Position numbers and translations under genes: made by a program. The notes under the pieces are model-generated. The model ran no database searches. It worked only from the letters and a program-made list of their open reading frames with translations, and was not told the DNA's origin. Below are positions 36,221 through 48,255 of a stretch of 64,000 nucleotides of DNA, piece after piece. The stretch is from Cladorrhinum sp. PSN259 (lineage: Eukaryota; Ascomycota; Sordariomycetes; Sordariales; Podosporaceae). Positions within the stretch are counted from its first letter, which is position 1. Every line of letters begins with the position of its first letter. Location: positions 186,001-250,000 of the forward strand of contig MU867106.1 of the NCBI GenBank assembly GCA_033725935.1. The letters are read 5' to 3'.

Positions 36221-38877
36221 TTGTTGCGGACCGCATTTTCTGTTCGGTGTCAAACGGAACTGAGGGGTAGAAAGGCAGAAAGATGGTGTGTAGTCATAAT
36301 GGGCAGCAATGCAGCAATGCAGCAATGCAGCAATGCACATGCTTGCTGCCTCGGTCAAATACCCGATCGGTCGGCTGTTAGACATTGTGGTGTTTTGTGG
36401 CGTTTCTCGGCGCTTTTCTTTCGTCACATTTTGAACCCCAAAAAACGCGCGTTGCATGCGAGCGAGACTTTTTCTTCTTTGGAGGTTTTTCGACGGAGGG
36501 TTTTCGACAGGAGGGTTTTTTTTTTCCCTCCCGCATTCCTTCCCGTCTTTGGTGTGTGTCTGTGTGGTTCTTGTTTTTGGGTTGACAGCTTGGCTTCCGT
36601 CCGGTGTTTTATTTAATCTAGCAACTGGCCAGTGTCGTGATGCTTGCCAGGCCCGGCCCAGGTTTGACGTTGATGTTGATAGTCTGCGCACTAGACTAGC
36701 TTTCAACACTAATAAGCCAAAAGCACAAGATTGAACGGCGAGTTTGGAACGTTTTGGTCAAGCCAAGAAGCCGGGGTTGGACCAAAAGCGGTTCGTTCTT
36801 TGCTCACATCAGTGACATCCTCAAACGTGTGGCGTTGAGTTTTACCCCGCATTCACCTTGGTTCGTGAAGCACTGATAAGTAGCTCCAATTTTTACGTCA
36901 GGGCTCAGGGGTTCTTTTGCTGCGCGTGGTCGGTGGATTCCAAACACCGTCACAGTATTTTTGGGGTGTTGTTGTTGTTGTATATCTCGCGATTTTATAT
37001 CGAGCCGAGAAGCGCATAAACTTGGTACGGAATGGCCGGGAGATTTTCCAAAGGGTTCGGCAACCCCCCGAAGGTCGATCTGATTCTGATGGAATCCTGG
37101 ATTGCCAATGCAAAATCCTGGTTGATGAGCATTGATCGCTATGATCGCTCTCCCTAATGGTAATCACCCAATCTTCAGGCACAACCACAGGCTTCACCTG
37201 GTTGATGGCTCTCATTATTTTTCTCGGCACAATATCTTGGTAGACGCGTGCATTGCCGCCTCGCTAATACCCGTAAGTAAGCAGAATTGGTGGTTCTTAT
37301 GCCGATTTCCCCTCCCTTCTTCTTTGCATGCGCGCGTGCAGCACATGCAAGCGAGCGAGTTGTCTTGCATGCCGACGGCAAGTATTCTCCTGCCGAGAAA
37401 AGGGGTACCAAACAACCGAATTTTCCAGTCCTTCCAATTAGATAATTGTTCTCTTCCGTCAGCCTCAACAACCCGATTTGATCATCGATTCCCAACAACA
37501 ACAAACAACAACGTCAGTTTTGATATATGAAGATGTTCCCAAAAACCATGTGGAACCCTTCCCTAGTCTACACACTACAAGATCAATAGTGCGCCTGACA
37601 GACTGGGGGAATCCGTTCAACGCCGTTCCGAATTGATAGCCTTTCCACAGTTGACAGGAGTTGTGGATCTCACTATTTTAGTTCCGACTTCCGAGCCCGT
37701 GTCGCGTGTTGGGGATGTTTTTGGTCAAAAGCCAAGGAAAAAACGCTTTGAAATTAAAGTGGCTTGCGTTCAGGCCTACACTATGTACACTACGGACCGC
37801 TTGGTGCGGAAAACAAAAGCGAAAAGGAGGCTATTCTCCGCGTGGAGAACTTGGGGCGGGCACGGGCAACAGATCTAGTGCCCGTCCGCAACTGCGATGA
37901 CTGACAGTTGAATCCACTGTTGGTGTCGTTGAATGACGGGGGAGGAGGGATAATGGGATTAGGATCATGTGGAAGAGGTTTTCCACTTCTTGGGGTGTTT
38001 AGTATTCCCAAACCAAACACCCTCACTCTCTGGAACGGGTGTTACTATCTTTGCAGGATAATTCGAGAAAGGAAGCTTCCAACGCGGCAGTTCCAGTCGG
38101 TTGGAACACATTCAGCCTCAACTAATAAACGTGAGACAAGAAGGAGAGAAGAAACTGAGCTGATGGTAGGCTTGAGGCATTTGGGAAGGTAAGCGTGTCA
38201 GCGTTAGGTAGCGAGTAGCGACGAGATGGAGAAGGGGGGTCTGTGCAGTGGGTTGCATTCATCGGAAAGAAGATGCATCGCCTACCGTTGTTACCACAGA
38301 AAAATGGAGGGAAATCTGATCCGAGTGGTGGTGTGGTCCCTTGTTCCGCCAAGCTGGGTTTGGTCTCACCACCACGAGGCCAACGGTGGTCTCGATCTGC
38401 AAGGAAGCAGAAGGAGCAAGGACGGCCAAGACGCTTTAACCCAACAATGCGGGTGACATCGTTTCCCTTTGTTCGTGGGTCTTTTCTTTTCCACTGCTGC
38501 GGTTTTTTTTAGTCTAATCAGCATGTCGGAATGATCACTCAAGATGGATGGTCAAACCCGTCCCCGTTTTTCTCTCTGTGTTCAATCCACTGTCTGTTGG
38601 GCGGGTTCCCAGGTGTGGGTTGTATATAATATTCCCCAGATCTGTCTACCGGATCTCTGGGTTTCTTTTTTCCCACTTTGGTTCCACCTTGCAACATCTT
38701 CTCGGTACATCAACAGCACATCGTAATAAGAGAAAGCCCCCGTGATTCGGCAGTTGTGTGTGTGTGTGGGAAAAGGGCCGTCGTGTGCCTTCTTCTCGAC
38801 CGCAAGGTCGAGGACGTCGAAACCTTGAAGGGAAAACACCATATCGACAATACCGACGACAACGTCATCAGAACATC
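36221..38877. other. Intergenic region without recognisable gene
   Basis: 2.66 kb. It includes the 3' flank of the phosphoesterase, a (GCAGCAAT)4 tandem at 36303-36334, T-rich stretches near 36510-36528 and a TTG repeat near 36964-36978. The open frames present (for example 37132-37530) lack domains and coding character. The final few hundred bases are the upstream region of the gene at 38878. Confidence 0.5.
36303..36334. repeat. Tandem repeat (GCAGCAAT)4
   Basis: Four perfect 8-bp units directly adjacent, starting 83 bp after the phosphoesterase stop codon and probably within its 3' untranslated region. Confidence 0.8.
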
Positions 38878-40176
38878 ATGAGGTTACCACCCGCCGAGAT
38901 CCGGGCACAATGGCCGGCAGCAAACTACGAGGACCCGATAACGAGAGGACCGGCACTTCTCATCGTCGAGGTCATCACCCTCCCGCTCGCTCTCCTCGCC
39001 CTCATCCTTCGCTTCTACGTCCGGATTCACATGATGGGCAAGGTTGAGACTGATGACTGGCTGATGTTGGCTGCTGCTGTACGTTCTTGTTCTTTACAAA
39101 CGAGAGGTGGTTCAAGTTTACTTTGACTAACACGCATGAAGCTCTTCGGCACGGGTGTCACAATTGTCGTCATTTTGGCTTCCTCCCTGTACGGGTGGAA
39201 CATTCACATCTGGGATCTCAAGTTCGAACAGATGGTCAAGGGGCGACAAGTATCTCTTTCAGCTCAGGCACTGTTCGTCTTTGCGACCTCGTTCGCCAAG
39301 TGCTCCATTCTCGTCAGCTACCTGCGACTTGCGCCTCAAGGCTCCTGGTTCCGCAAGTGGACTTGTAAGTTCTTCGCTTTCATCACCATACTGAGCACTG
39401 GCTAATACATGTTGTTGAAAATAGACGGCACAATCGTCTGGATCGCCCTCTTCAACTCGGCCTTCATCGTTGTCGTCTTCACTCAATGCCGACCCATCTC
39501 GTCCTACTGGAACATCCTCCTCAGCCACCGCGATTGCATCCCCGAGGGTCCTCCACTGTTAACTCAAGCTGCCATGACTGTCGTCGCCGACTGTATCGTC
39601 TGGGTATTGCCCTTGCCAACGCTTTACAAGGCCCGGTTGCCACTCTCTCAACGCATCGCCCTCATCGTCTTGTTCTCGTTCGGTGGAGTGGTCCTCATTG
39701 GCGCCGTCCTGCGTACCTACTGGATCTACCACGTCATTGAACAGACATACGATGTCACCTGGGAAGGCTTCCACCTCTGGATCTGGACATCAGTCGAAGT
39801 ACACCTGGGAGTTATCTGCGGATGTGTGCCCTGGCTCAAGTCTCTCGTCAAGTTTTGGAAGAACGGAGGGACAACCGTGGGCGGATACTCGCGAAGTCGA
39901 AGCAGAAGCAAGAGCAAGGCTCTCAACGGGAGCAAATCGGGTCAGCTTAACGGTCCCGGCGCCGGTCACGGTCTGCCTGCGGACCTTGGAGGAACCGACG
40001 ACTTCCGATGTGACAGGGGAGCAGTGTTCAGGATGGTGAGCGTGAATGGGAAGAAGCTGGAAGGGGACTCGGCGGTTGGGCCAGGGAATGATGATGTTTA
40101 CATGGACCTTGAGAGCGCCAGCCATGGGGGCAGCAGCACAAAGGAGATCATCACTCCTACTCATATTTACAAATGA
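38878..40176 (+). CDS. Fungal rhodopsin-domain (PTH11-like) integral membrane protein
   Basis: Three exons, 38878-39078, 39142-39364 and 39425-40176, give 391 residues. Seven hydrophobic segments are visible. They start at LLIVEVITLPLALLALILRF and end near WIWTSVEVHLGVICGCVPWL. The conserved pieces of the fungal rhodopsin-like domain (PF20684 style) are ETDDWLML after TM1, CRPISSYW in the fifth segment and WTSVEVHLGVICGCVP in the last. The C-terminus is a cytosolic Ser/Arg/Gly-rich tail (SRSRSRSKSK). There is no CFEM domain at the N-terminus. PTH11 itself is a surface-sensing receptor of the rice blast fungus, but most paralogues are uncharacterised, so function is only family-level. A second member lies at 58030-59475. 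Confidence 0.85.
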
Positions 40177-41058
40177 AGTTGTCTAAACGACATTAGAAAA
40201 AAAGAAAGAAAAAAGAGAAAGAAAAAGAACATAGACAACATTAAGTTTTTTTTTTTTTTTGTATTTGTATAATTGCCATCAAATGTTTGGGTTCATAGAA
40301 ACACACTACATAATTCACAAGGATACCCGGATTTTCTTCACGATCATCATTAATTCACAAATTTAATTTTAATTTTATATATATATATTTTTTTAAAAAA
40401 AAGAGTGAGGCCATCACAATTCCAAATGTCAATATTGATGATTCAGGGGGAAGAGATCATCAAACCCTAAAAGGTACTGTGTCACGGCTCAATGCTGTGC
40501 ACCAACAAGGTAGGTACATAGGTGGGAAGGAACAAAAATCAGGGGACCTGCCAGATTCGGTTCAACTGCCGGCCGGCCGGCTCGTTTCTTACTCGAATCA
40601 CAATCACATGTTGTGAACCCGATCAAGTTAAAAAAATAATTATCTGCACAATTATTTGCAAGCATCGCACACGTAAACTACTCCCGAATATACCCTCCCC
40701 AGCCCTAAATATCACCTGGTTCCTGGTCCTTTCCAGCACAGTCCCAATTGCCGTGTTCGGCGTGACGGACCGATTGTTCTTTACCAAGATTTCTCCACCG
40801 TAAGCGTTACAACCAGCTGGCTGAAAGTCCGACCTTACCTCCTCCTCCATCGACTCCATCCTAATCGAGGTGTTTTTATCGGAGCGAGCGGGGGGGTTAA
40901 GATACACTAGACATCGTGATCTCACCCCCGCTGTCACTGTGCTTTGCTTGCGAAGGCAACCCAAGGAAGAGACCGAGCTGACCAAATAAAACTTGTCACG
41001 GTATCATTTTAGGGTTGAACTAAAACGCTCGGATTCGTTTTGTTTCAAAACAAAAAAA
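40177..41058. other. Intergenic region, AT-rich first half
   Basis: A purine-rich run and a T tract (40246-40260), then an ATATATAT stretch near 40377-40388, mark the 3' flank of the rhodopsin-like gene. The second half is the upstream region of the gene at 41059. No gene is seen. Confidence 0.5.
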
Positions 41059-42435
41059 ATGACTGGTGTGGAAAAACCCCCGGTCGATATCTCGGCCCGG
41101 TTGTCTATCCAGCCTCCGCTTTCCCGGCGGGGTGTTGGTCCCGGACTGATCGTTGTGATATCGGCCGACGGTGATACTGATGCAGCGGGCTTGCAACCTT
41201 CTGCCTCGAGTCTCGACCCGCCACCGCGACAGAAATGGGCCGAGGAGGGGTATGCGGTTGCTCAGCTTGTTGTTGGTCGCTGTCAGAAGCAGAACGAGAT
41301 CGGGGAGGATGTGGCGCTTGCCATTGACAAGTTGCGTGGACTAGAAGAGTGTGAAGTGGTGGACGGTGGTTTCGGACTTGTTGGTGAGTTCTCACATCAT
41401 GTCCCATAAAAATACAAAAAATTATTGACATGCAACAATCAGTGATTGGTGATGACATTGGCTTCAACTCAACCCTCCTCGGCCTCGTCGTCGGGCTCCC
41501 AGACATCAAGGCCGCGGTATTTTACGGATCCTCACCAAAGGAGAGTTTAGGCCTCCCTGTGCTCTCACACCTACCGGGCACAGCACCTGACGGTTCTCAC
41601 GCCGTGCAAAAGGGGGTAATCGTCCACAGGTACCCTTCGACAAACTCTGGTTTCTTCGTACTGCCGTCTCATCCACACTTTTGCGCAAGCGCAGCATCAG
41701 TCTCACACACGCGCTCACTCTCCTTCCTCAAACCGGTACTGGGCGGACCGTACTTTGATCTCGAAGCAATATGGGAGGAACACTGCCGCTATGAGTTTGC
41801 GGACCGCAGCGTCGAGGAGACCATGGCGACCATGGTGCAGGAACCTTACGTGAACCACGTCCCCACCATGACAGGTGGGATTGGAAGGGCAAACTTGACG
41901 AGATTTTACCGAGATCATTTCATCTTTAGCAACCCCGACGATGCAAAATTGGAATTGGTCAGTCGGACTGTGGGAGTTGACAGGGTGGTGGATGAGTTCT
42001 TGTTTGAGTGCACGCACTTGAGGACGATTGACTGGCTGTGAGTTTTGGTTTATCTCTTTTGTTATGAGAAACATGCATGACGGATGAGACATGAAAACCC
42101 CCTCAAAATAAACTGACAGCACATTTAACAGGATCCCCGGAATCCCGCCAACGGGAAAGAAGATCAGTGTACCAATGACCAGCATTGTGAACATTAGAGG
42201 TGATAGACTGTATCACGAACACATTGCCTGGGATCAGGGGACTGTGCTCCGGCAATTGGGACTCTTGCCGGAATACCTGCCGTTCCCGCACCCGGTTGAT
42301 GGTCGAGAGTCTGACAAGGGCTACGAGTACCGCGTTCCGGTGGCGGGGATTGAGACGGCGAGGAAGATGGTTGATGAGAATTCGGTGCCTTCGAATGAGA
42401 TGTTGGGGTATGCAGTGAGGGAGAGGCAAGAATAA
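41059..42435 (+). CDS. Dienelactone-hydrolase-like / SnoaL-like fusion protein
   Basis: Three exons, 41059-41383, 41443-42037 and 42132-42435, give 407 residues. The N-terminal half follows the alpha/beta pattern of dienelactone hydrolases: LIVVISADG, KWAEEGYAVAQLVV, then VVIGDDIGFNSTLLGL and DIKAAVFYGSSP. Where active enzymes have the nucleophile elbow GYCxGG, this protein reads GDDIG. The histidine region reads STNSGFF in place of AGHAF, so the hydrolase triad seems lost. The C-terminal half (from about residue 220) is an NTF2/SnoaL fold: FADRSVEETMATMVQEPYV, GRANLTRFYRDHF, DEFLFECTHLRTIDWLIPGI and GDRLYHEHIAWDQ. SnoaL-type domains cyclise polyketides or isomerise small ligands. Similar two-domain fungal proteins are usually annotated as carboxymethylenebutenolidase. 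The exact reaction is unknown. Confidence 0.7.
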
Positions 42436-43011
42436 TGTGAACAAGCCAATCGAGTCGAGTGCAATGCATTGCAATATTTTCAAGACAACAGGGATGCAGC
42501 GCATTGTTTTGCGCAACAGACCCACGTCATTGTTGCAAAAGTCGAGTGCAGCAGCGCGTTTGGGAATCGACGCATCTTTTTTGGAGGGGAAATTGGCGGG
42601 GAAAGAAGAGAAACACGGGCAATTGAAACGCGTACAGTGTCAAATGAGTGCTCTCATTTTGGTGGACATATACCAAAAATGAACTGTGTGCAAACTGTAA
42701 AAGAAAGAGGCATTTAGGGTCACGGGCGGGATCACGGGACTGATTGGATTGCCCAAGTGGGTCTAGCTCGGCATTCTAACTTTCCACGACCCTCGTTCGA
42801 AACTTTGCAAATTCAGGAAGCTCGTCCAACACTTTCTTGAACTTCTCTCCCGTCTCGAACATCACACTCGACGACTCGATCAAGAGTAATTTCATCCCCT
42901 CTCAGCACAAGAACGCGACTTTATCAAAATACCTCGCACTGCGGCAATTGCAGATATATTCCATCTCCCGAATCCACTCTGAATACTTGTCCCTAAAAAA
43001 CTACCCCAACG
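42436..43011. promoter_or_regulatory. Upstream region of the GYF-domain gene
   Basis: 576 bp, both neighbours transcribed to the right. It contains the 3' flank of the fusion gene and the promoter of the GYF gene, with an ACGCGT at 42628-42633. A frame starting at 42837 runs through the GYF gene's first exon in the wrong register and is not a gene. Confidence 0.45.
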
Positions 43012-46000
43012 ATGCCTTCCGGTTTACCGTCAAGCTTTGCATCCGCCGCCGCCGGCCAGGCAAGAGACTCGAGAGGCACTGGTCGAAACGAAGTGGGACG
43101 TGGAACAGGAAGTGGTGACTGGTAAGCATTGTTATTAGCGAGCGAGCATGGAGCGAGATGGAAAGACACGACAAGACGGCCGACCCTTTGTTCCGTCACA
43201 TCCTTATCATCATGATATCGGGACATCCGATATCAAGAGCTCCGCTGACATACCCCTCCCTTACCAGGCCGCGCTCAAACGGAACTAGAACTTTCCGCCG
43301 CTCGTCTACCACCCATTACAACCAGAACAGCGCTTCCAACCCATCCGATTTGTCACACAACTCCGTCTCCGACCTGTCAAGCTACCAGGCAGCCAGCCCT
43401 GATTCTGCCGGCGATATGGTTTATTCGAGGGAGGATTTGTTCGATATCTACAGAAATAACAGTGCTACCCTCCAGCAGATCGATGCCTCCAGCCTTTTCG
43501 AGCCCTCGTGGCACCCCGAAGCTGCCAACGGTGGTCACAGCACTCGTTCTTGGGGCAAGACTGGCGAGTCGGGTCATACCCCACAGGACCCAACGGTTTG
43601 TTGGGATGCAAATGGAAATGTGAGGCCCGTAGGTTTGGAGGAGATGACAGCCGAGGAACGTCTATTGTTCACCACCGATGTCAACTCGACCTTGAAACCC
43701 CCGCAACCCAAGCAGCAGTTGCAGGAAGGCACTCAGGGAGCGGGTGGTGTAAATGGGCGCAAGACCTCGGTGAGCGCCGGGAACTATCCTCTTGTGTCTC
43801 CGTCCACTTCCCGTCCCGGCACCCGGCGGAGAGAGACGGCAGACACTAATCCCTTTCCCAATGATGCTGTGGCCTCGCCCACGAGCAGCCGCTTCCGAAA
43901 CGAGCAGTGGTTTTCTCGGAGAAGCACAGAGCTCAACAAGGAATCTACCATTACTGACGAGCCTGAGGACGACACTAATCCTCGAGAGACGTCCGTGAAA
44001 ACTCAGCCTTTTGGACTGTTGCGTACTAACACCAGCGGCTCTACCACTGCGTTCGGCAATGCCAGCTCGCTGTGGGGTCCCAACACTCCTACTGCGTCCT
44101 CGGGCATTGGTGCTTTTGGCTCCTTTGCGCTTCCCACGCCACCAGCCGCTGAGAAGCGTTTTCCGGCGAGTGGAAGCCGCCTGGCCCATCTCATGACAAA
44201 GGATCCGGCCGACAGTTCTTCGGCACCCAAACCCCTTGATGCTGCGAGTTGGCGCCCCCGGCAGCGTACTGACACTGACCCGTTCGCTGGAGACGACAGC
44301 ATCTCTGGCAGCGCCATCCTCGGGGGCGCTCAAGATAGCAGTCCTCCCGCTCAGGCACCGAGAGGCAGTATTTTTGATACCCCCGTGAAGGGCAGCGCCG
44401 GTGAGTTTGGGATGGCGGGACTTAACCTCGGAGAGCGTGGGCATGACATTGGTCCTACCAGCCCCTCAGAGACGAACCCTTACCGCAGCCCACAGGCTGA
44501 GCGTGGCGAAGAGGGTCAAAATGACCATGACGGGGATCGGAATAATCAGCCTGGATCTGCTACTACGGAGGCCCAGCAGCAGCATCAGGGCCATCAGCAA
44601 CCCCAGCAGCATTCCACCTACAACACCCTTCCGCGCTCTTTTGGGGCCACGGCTTTTGATGGCAGCGACCGCAGCCAGACCTCTAGCGTGGGTGCCATGA
44701 GCTTCCCCGCCCATAACAATTCCTTGGGCGGTTGGCCTGCTGCAACGTCTGTTGGCACTCCTGACCGCGAGAGACTCTACAACCCGTTTGGGGCCACCAT
44801 CTTTAACTCCCCTTCTGTCGACCTTCCCTCTCCTGGTCTTGGTGGTCTCGGGGGTGTGTTTGGCGTTCCCAACACCGCGAGAGTTGGCCGTGGCAAGCTC
44901 GGGTCCCTTTTCCCTGCTGCCATGCAGGCTCAGATGCATCATGAGGACCAGGACGGTCTTGGTGACTCGATCCCCGACCTTCGCCAGCCTAACACGCTGG
45001 GCGCAATCGGACGCGGAAGCACCATCGGCATGCAACCTCGCGATACTGGAAGTCCGATCAGAGGCATTAGGGCTGGCTTTGAAGACATGTTCGCACCGCC
45101 GGACGCTGCTCGTTCTCCGTTTTCGACTGCCGAGCAAGGCCAGCCAGGACTTACCGCGACTGCACAAGCCCAGGCCGGTTTCCCTGCCACGGCTGGGTCT
45201 GCCTTCCCCCCAATTCCCTCCAGCGCCGACCCCGTGTCTGGTAGACAGATGGTGATGCCGGACAGAATGCGGTGGGTGTACTTGGATCCTCAGGGTACTA
45301 CCCAGGGTCCTTTTAGTGGACTGGAAATGAACGATTGGTACAAGGCCAATTTCTTCAGCCCTGACCTTCGCGTCAAGAAGCTGGAAGATTCCGAGTTTGA
45401 GCCCCTTGGTCAGCTTATCCGCCGGATAGGAAACTCGAGGGAGCCGTTCCTTGTTCCTCAAATTGGAATCCCTCATGGCCCGAGCCCTCAGAGCGGCCCC
45501 TTCGCCACCGGTGGAAATGCCGCTGAAGTTATCCCTCCCCTCCAGAGCGCGTTCCCCTCGTTTGGCAGAACTCTCACAGCTGCGCAGCAAAACGATCTCG
45601 AGCGCAGAAAGCAAGAGGAGCAGATGTTCCATGCCAGACAGCGCGAGCTGCTTCAGAACCAACAGTACAACCGTCATCCCATGCAACCTGGTCTTCCCAC
45701 CGCCCTCCATCACCACTCTAGCATCCAGAGCTTGCAAAGCCAACCCAGCTTTGGCAGCATGACATCCCCTATTGCCTTGGCCCAGGTTCCGCTTGGACCC
45801 ATCGGACCAGGTGCGGCGGCTTACTTTGACTCAGCCTCCAACATGGCACTCGGTCCTGTTCAGGCTCCCATTGGCCCGTCGGCCGATTTGTTTGCTCCCG
45901 ACCTTAACATGGGCGAGAGACAGGTCTTGGCCAACATGGTTCCCGCCAACCTGCAAAACCTGTATGCTCCCCAACCTGCTGCCCACCCCGCCGATAATGG

Positions 46001-47672
46001 CCACCAAAGTCAACTTCCTTCGGTCGACCAACTTCAGCAGGACTCGCAGGGATTCAGTGCTAGACTCAAAGAGTTCCATGAGCTGCGTGCCCAGCACGAT
46101 GCTGATGAAGCCGCCGCCGCCGCCGCCCCTGCCGCGGTTCAGTCCGCCGTTGCTGCACTTCAGCTTCGTGACGGGCTCAAGGAGAAGGAGCAGGCTCCCG
46201 TTGAGGAGGAGGAGGAAGAAGAGGAGGAACTGGCGGGCGCCAGTCTTACTGTTACCGAGGTCACCGTTACCACCACTGAGACGGTTTCAGTTTCCGAGCC
46301 TGCCGTCTCCAACAAGAAGGCCGCTGCTACGACCCAGGCCAAGCAGGAGATGTCCCTCACTGAAAAGGTTCGCAAGACCCAGGCTGATAATGCCAAGTCT
46401 GCTCAGGAGCCAACTCCCTCTGGACTTCCCATGCCGTTCCCTCCCCCTCAGACCACTCCTCTTGCTGCCCCCACGGCCCAGCGCCCTGCTTCCAACTTGC
46501 CTAACCGGTATGGCGACCGCTCTGCTTCAGGCACCCCTGATACCGCTTCCGAGGGTGCTCCTCTTCAGCCTCCCCCCACTGCTCCCTGGGCTGCGCTTTC
46601 GTCGGGGGCCGAGGCCCATAAGGGCCCAAGCCTGAAGGAGATACAGGAGGCTGAGGCAAAGAAGGCCGCCAAGAAGGAGGAGGCTGCCGCTGCTGCCAGA
46701 CGCGCCGCCATGGAACAGGAGGCTGCGGCTCTTCGTGAGCGTGAGAAGGTTGCCGCTGCCATCACTACTGGCCTTCCCGCAACTAGCACCTGGGGTACCA
46801 ATTCTCCCGTTGGCGCTCCCGCTGGCAGCCCTTGGAAGCAACCTGCTGCCCCGAAGGCACCTGTCTCCAGCAGCGCCGGATCTAAGAAGACGTTGGCGGA
46901 GATTCAGCGCGAGGAGGAACTTAGAAAGCAAAAGTCTCAGCAAGCTGCAGTTCAGGCTAGCGCTGTCTCTGGTGCTACCTTTGGCAAGCGTTATGCTGAT
47001 CTAGCGAGCAAGAGCTCTGCATCTGTTGGTGCTAGCCCCAGCCCTGCCGCTTCGCAGGCTTCTGTCGGTGGCGGTTGGTCGACTGTTGGTGCCGGCGGCA
47101 AGGTCAAGATTCCTCCCACGGGTCCGGCGGCTCAGGTCCGGTCTGCTAGCACCACCGGCGTAAAGCCCACTCCGGTCCCCGTTGTCAAGGCTGCACCCAA
47201 GCCTGCTGCTTCTCACAAGGATGTGAAGGCTCAGGCCAGAGAGGAGTTGCGCAAGTGGGTCATTCGGGAGTTGTCTCGTGGTGGTATTGTTGGAGTTGAT
47301 GGTGAGTTTTTATCATGCTTTTGTGGTTGTGAGTGCCGTGCTGACTTTATCACAGTTGATACTGCCGCCACACTTATTTGTGAGATGGACCCCGGCGACC
47401 AGGCGGTTCGTGAGATTGCCTATCAAAACAAGTCGCCTGATTTTGACCCTGCTCGTTTCATCAACGATCTCGTGATCCGCAAGAAGAATGCTGACAAGGG
47501 CATCATTCTTGATAATGACGCCTCCACCGGCGCAGAAAGTAACTCTGGCGGCAATGGTGGTTGGAGTGAGGTGGCCAAGAAGGGTGGTAACCACCATCAG
47601 CCCAAGGAGGAGACCATCGTCCCTGGTTTCAATGTGCGGATGGTCAAAAAGAACAAGAGCAACAAGAAGTAG
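43012..47672 (+). CDS. GYF-domain protein (Smy2/Syh1/GIGYF-like)
   Basis: Three exons, 43012-43121, 43268-47301 and 47356-47672, give 1486 residues. It starts MPSGLPSSFASAAAGQ, a start typical of this fungal family, and splices TG|G to WPRSNGTRTFRRSS. The GYF domain is at about residues 700-765 (RWVYLDPQGTTQGPFSG, MNDWYKANFFSPDLRVKK). GYF domains bind proline-rich ligands, and Smy2/Syh1 and animal GIGYF act in mRNA quality control and COPII-linked processes. The rest is low complexity: Gln-rich and Glu-rich stretches, a charged helix near 812 (LERRKQEEQMFHARQRELL), an Ala/Lys/Glu-rich coiled coil after about residue 1130, and a conserved C-terminal helical module ending in Lys. A last intron of only 54 nt is in frame and stop-free (see findings). 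Probably cytoplasmic. Confidence 0.88.
47302..47355 (+). other. 54-nt in-frame intron of the GYF gene
   Basis: Donor GTGAGT, branch-like CTGAC and acceptor CACAG. The length is a multiple of three and it contains no stop, so retention would add 18 residues (a Cys-rich piece with CFCGCEC). Splicing gives GVDVDTAATLICEMDPGDQ, which reads better. Confidence 0.7.
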
Positions 47673-48255
47673 GGTCTGATTCGGGTTTTACTGTTATCAT
47701 GAGGCTGTCGTACGTGGTATTTATTGGCTTGCATGTCACACACCTACCTCTCAGCGTTTGTTCAGGAAGTGTTTCTTGGGTGGAGGAGAAATGTGTCAGC
47801 GTAAATAGTATCATTGGTGGTATTTTTGTGTAGCAAAGCTAGCATCAGTGTATGGTGGTAAAAGAGATAGCCTGTGGGTGTTTACAAGTATAAAATCTCA
47901 ACATGACATGGACGATTGAGTGAGAGAAGGGGGGTGGTGATTATGTAAGCGATCACAACATGAAAATGAAGCAGAGCAATGGCGGGGTGTGCATGTGCCC
48001 CACTTTTACTTTTTCGAAAGCTTAGCTCTGAAGAAAATAATTTGAGTTGCCCCTCCATTTGTTATCAGCGATAGAGGGGCAGTCACACAGGCAGCACCTT
48101 CGCATTCACTTTTCCCAACAGTTTTCGAAGCTTGTGTGTCTGCGATTTGCGGGCTGAAAGTTTGAATGCTCAAGTTTTGGATTTCTACATTTTGATCACC
48201 AGCAAAGAAGGATTTGCCACGCCAACACCAGCCCCAACATCCATAAAACATCACT
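47673..48255. other. Intergenic region, GYF 3' flank and emw1 promoter
   Basis: 583 bp between two genes on the same strand. No gene is seen. A pyrimidine-poor, AC-containing stretch precedes the start at 48256. Confidence 0.5.

Noticed and set aside
44466..45743. Antisense frame of 425 codons within the GYF gene
   Set aside because: It mirrors the GC-rich, biased codons of the GYF exon, has an Arg/Gly-rich composition without domain, and no independent splice or promoter signs.
45772..46635. Pro/Leu/Arg-rich frame of 287 codons overlapping the GYF gene
   Set aside because: Same strand, shifted register of a strongly coding exon; composition is that of a frame shadow.
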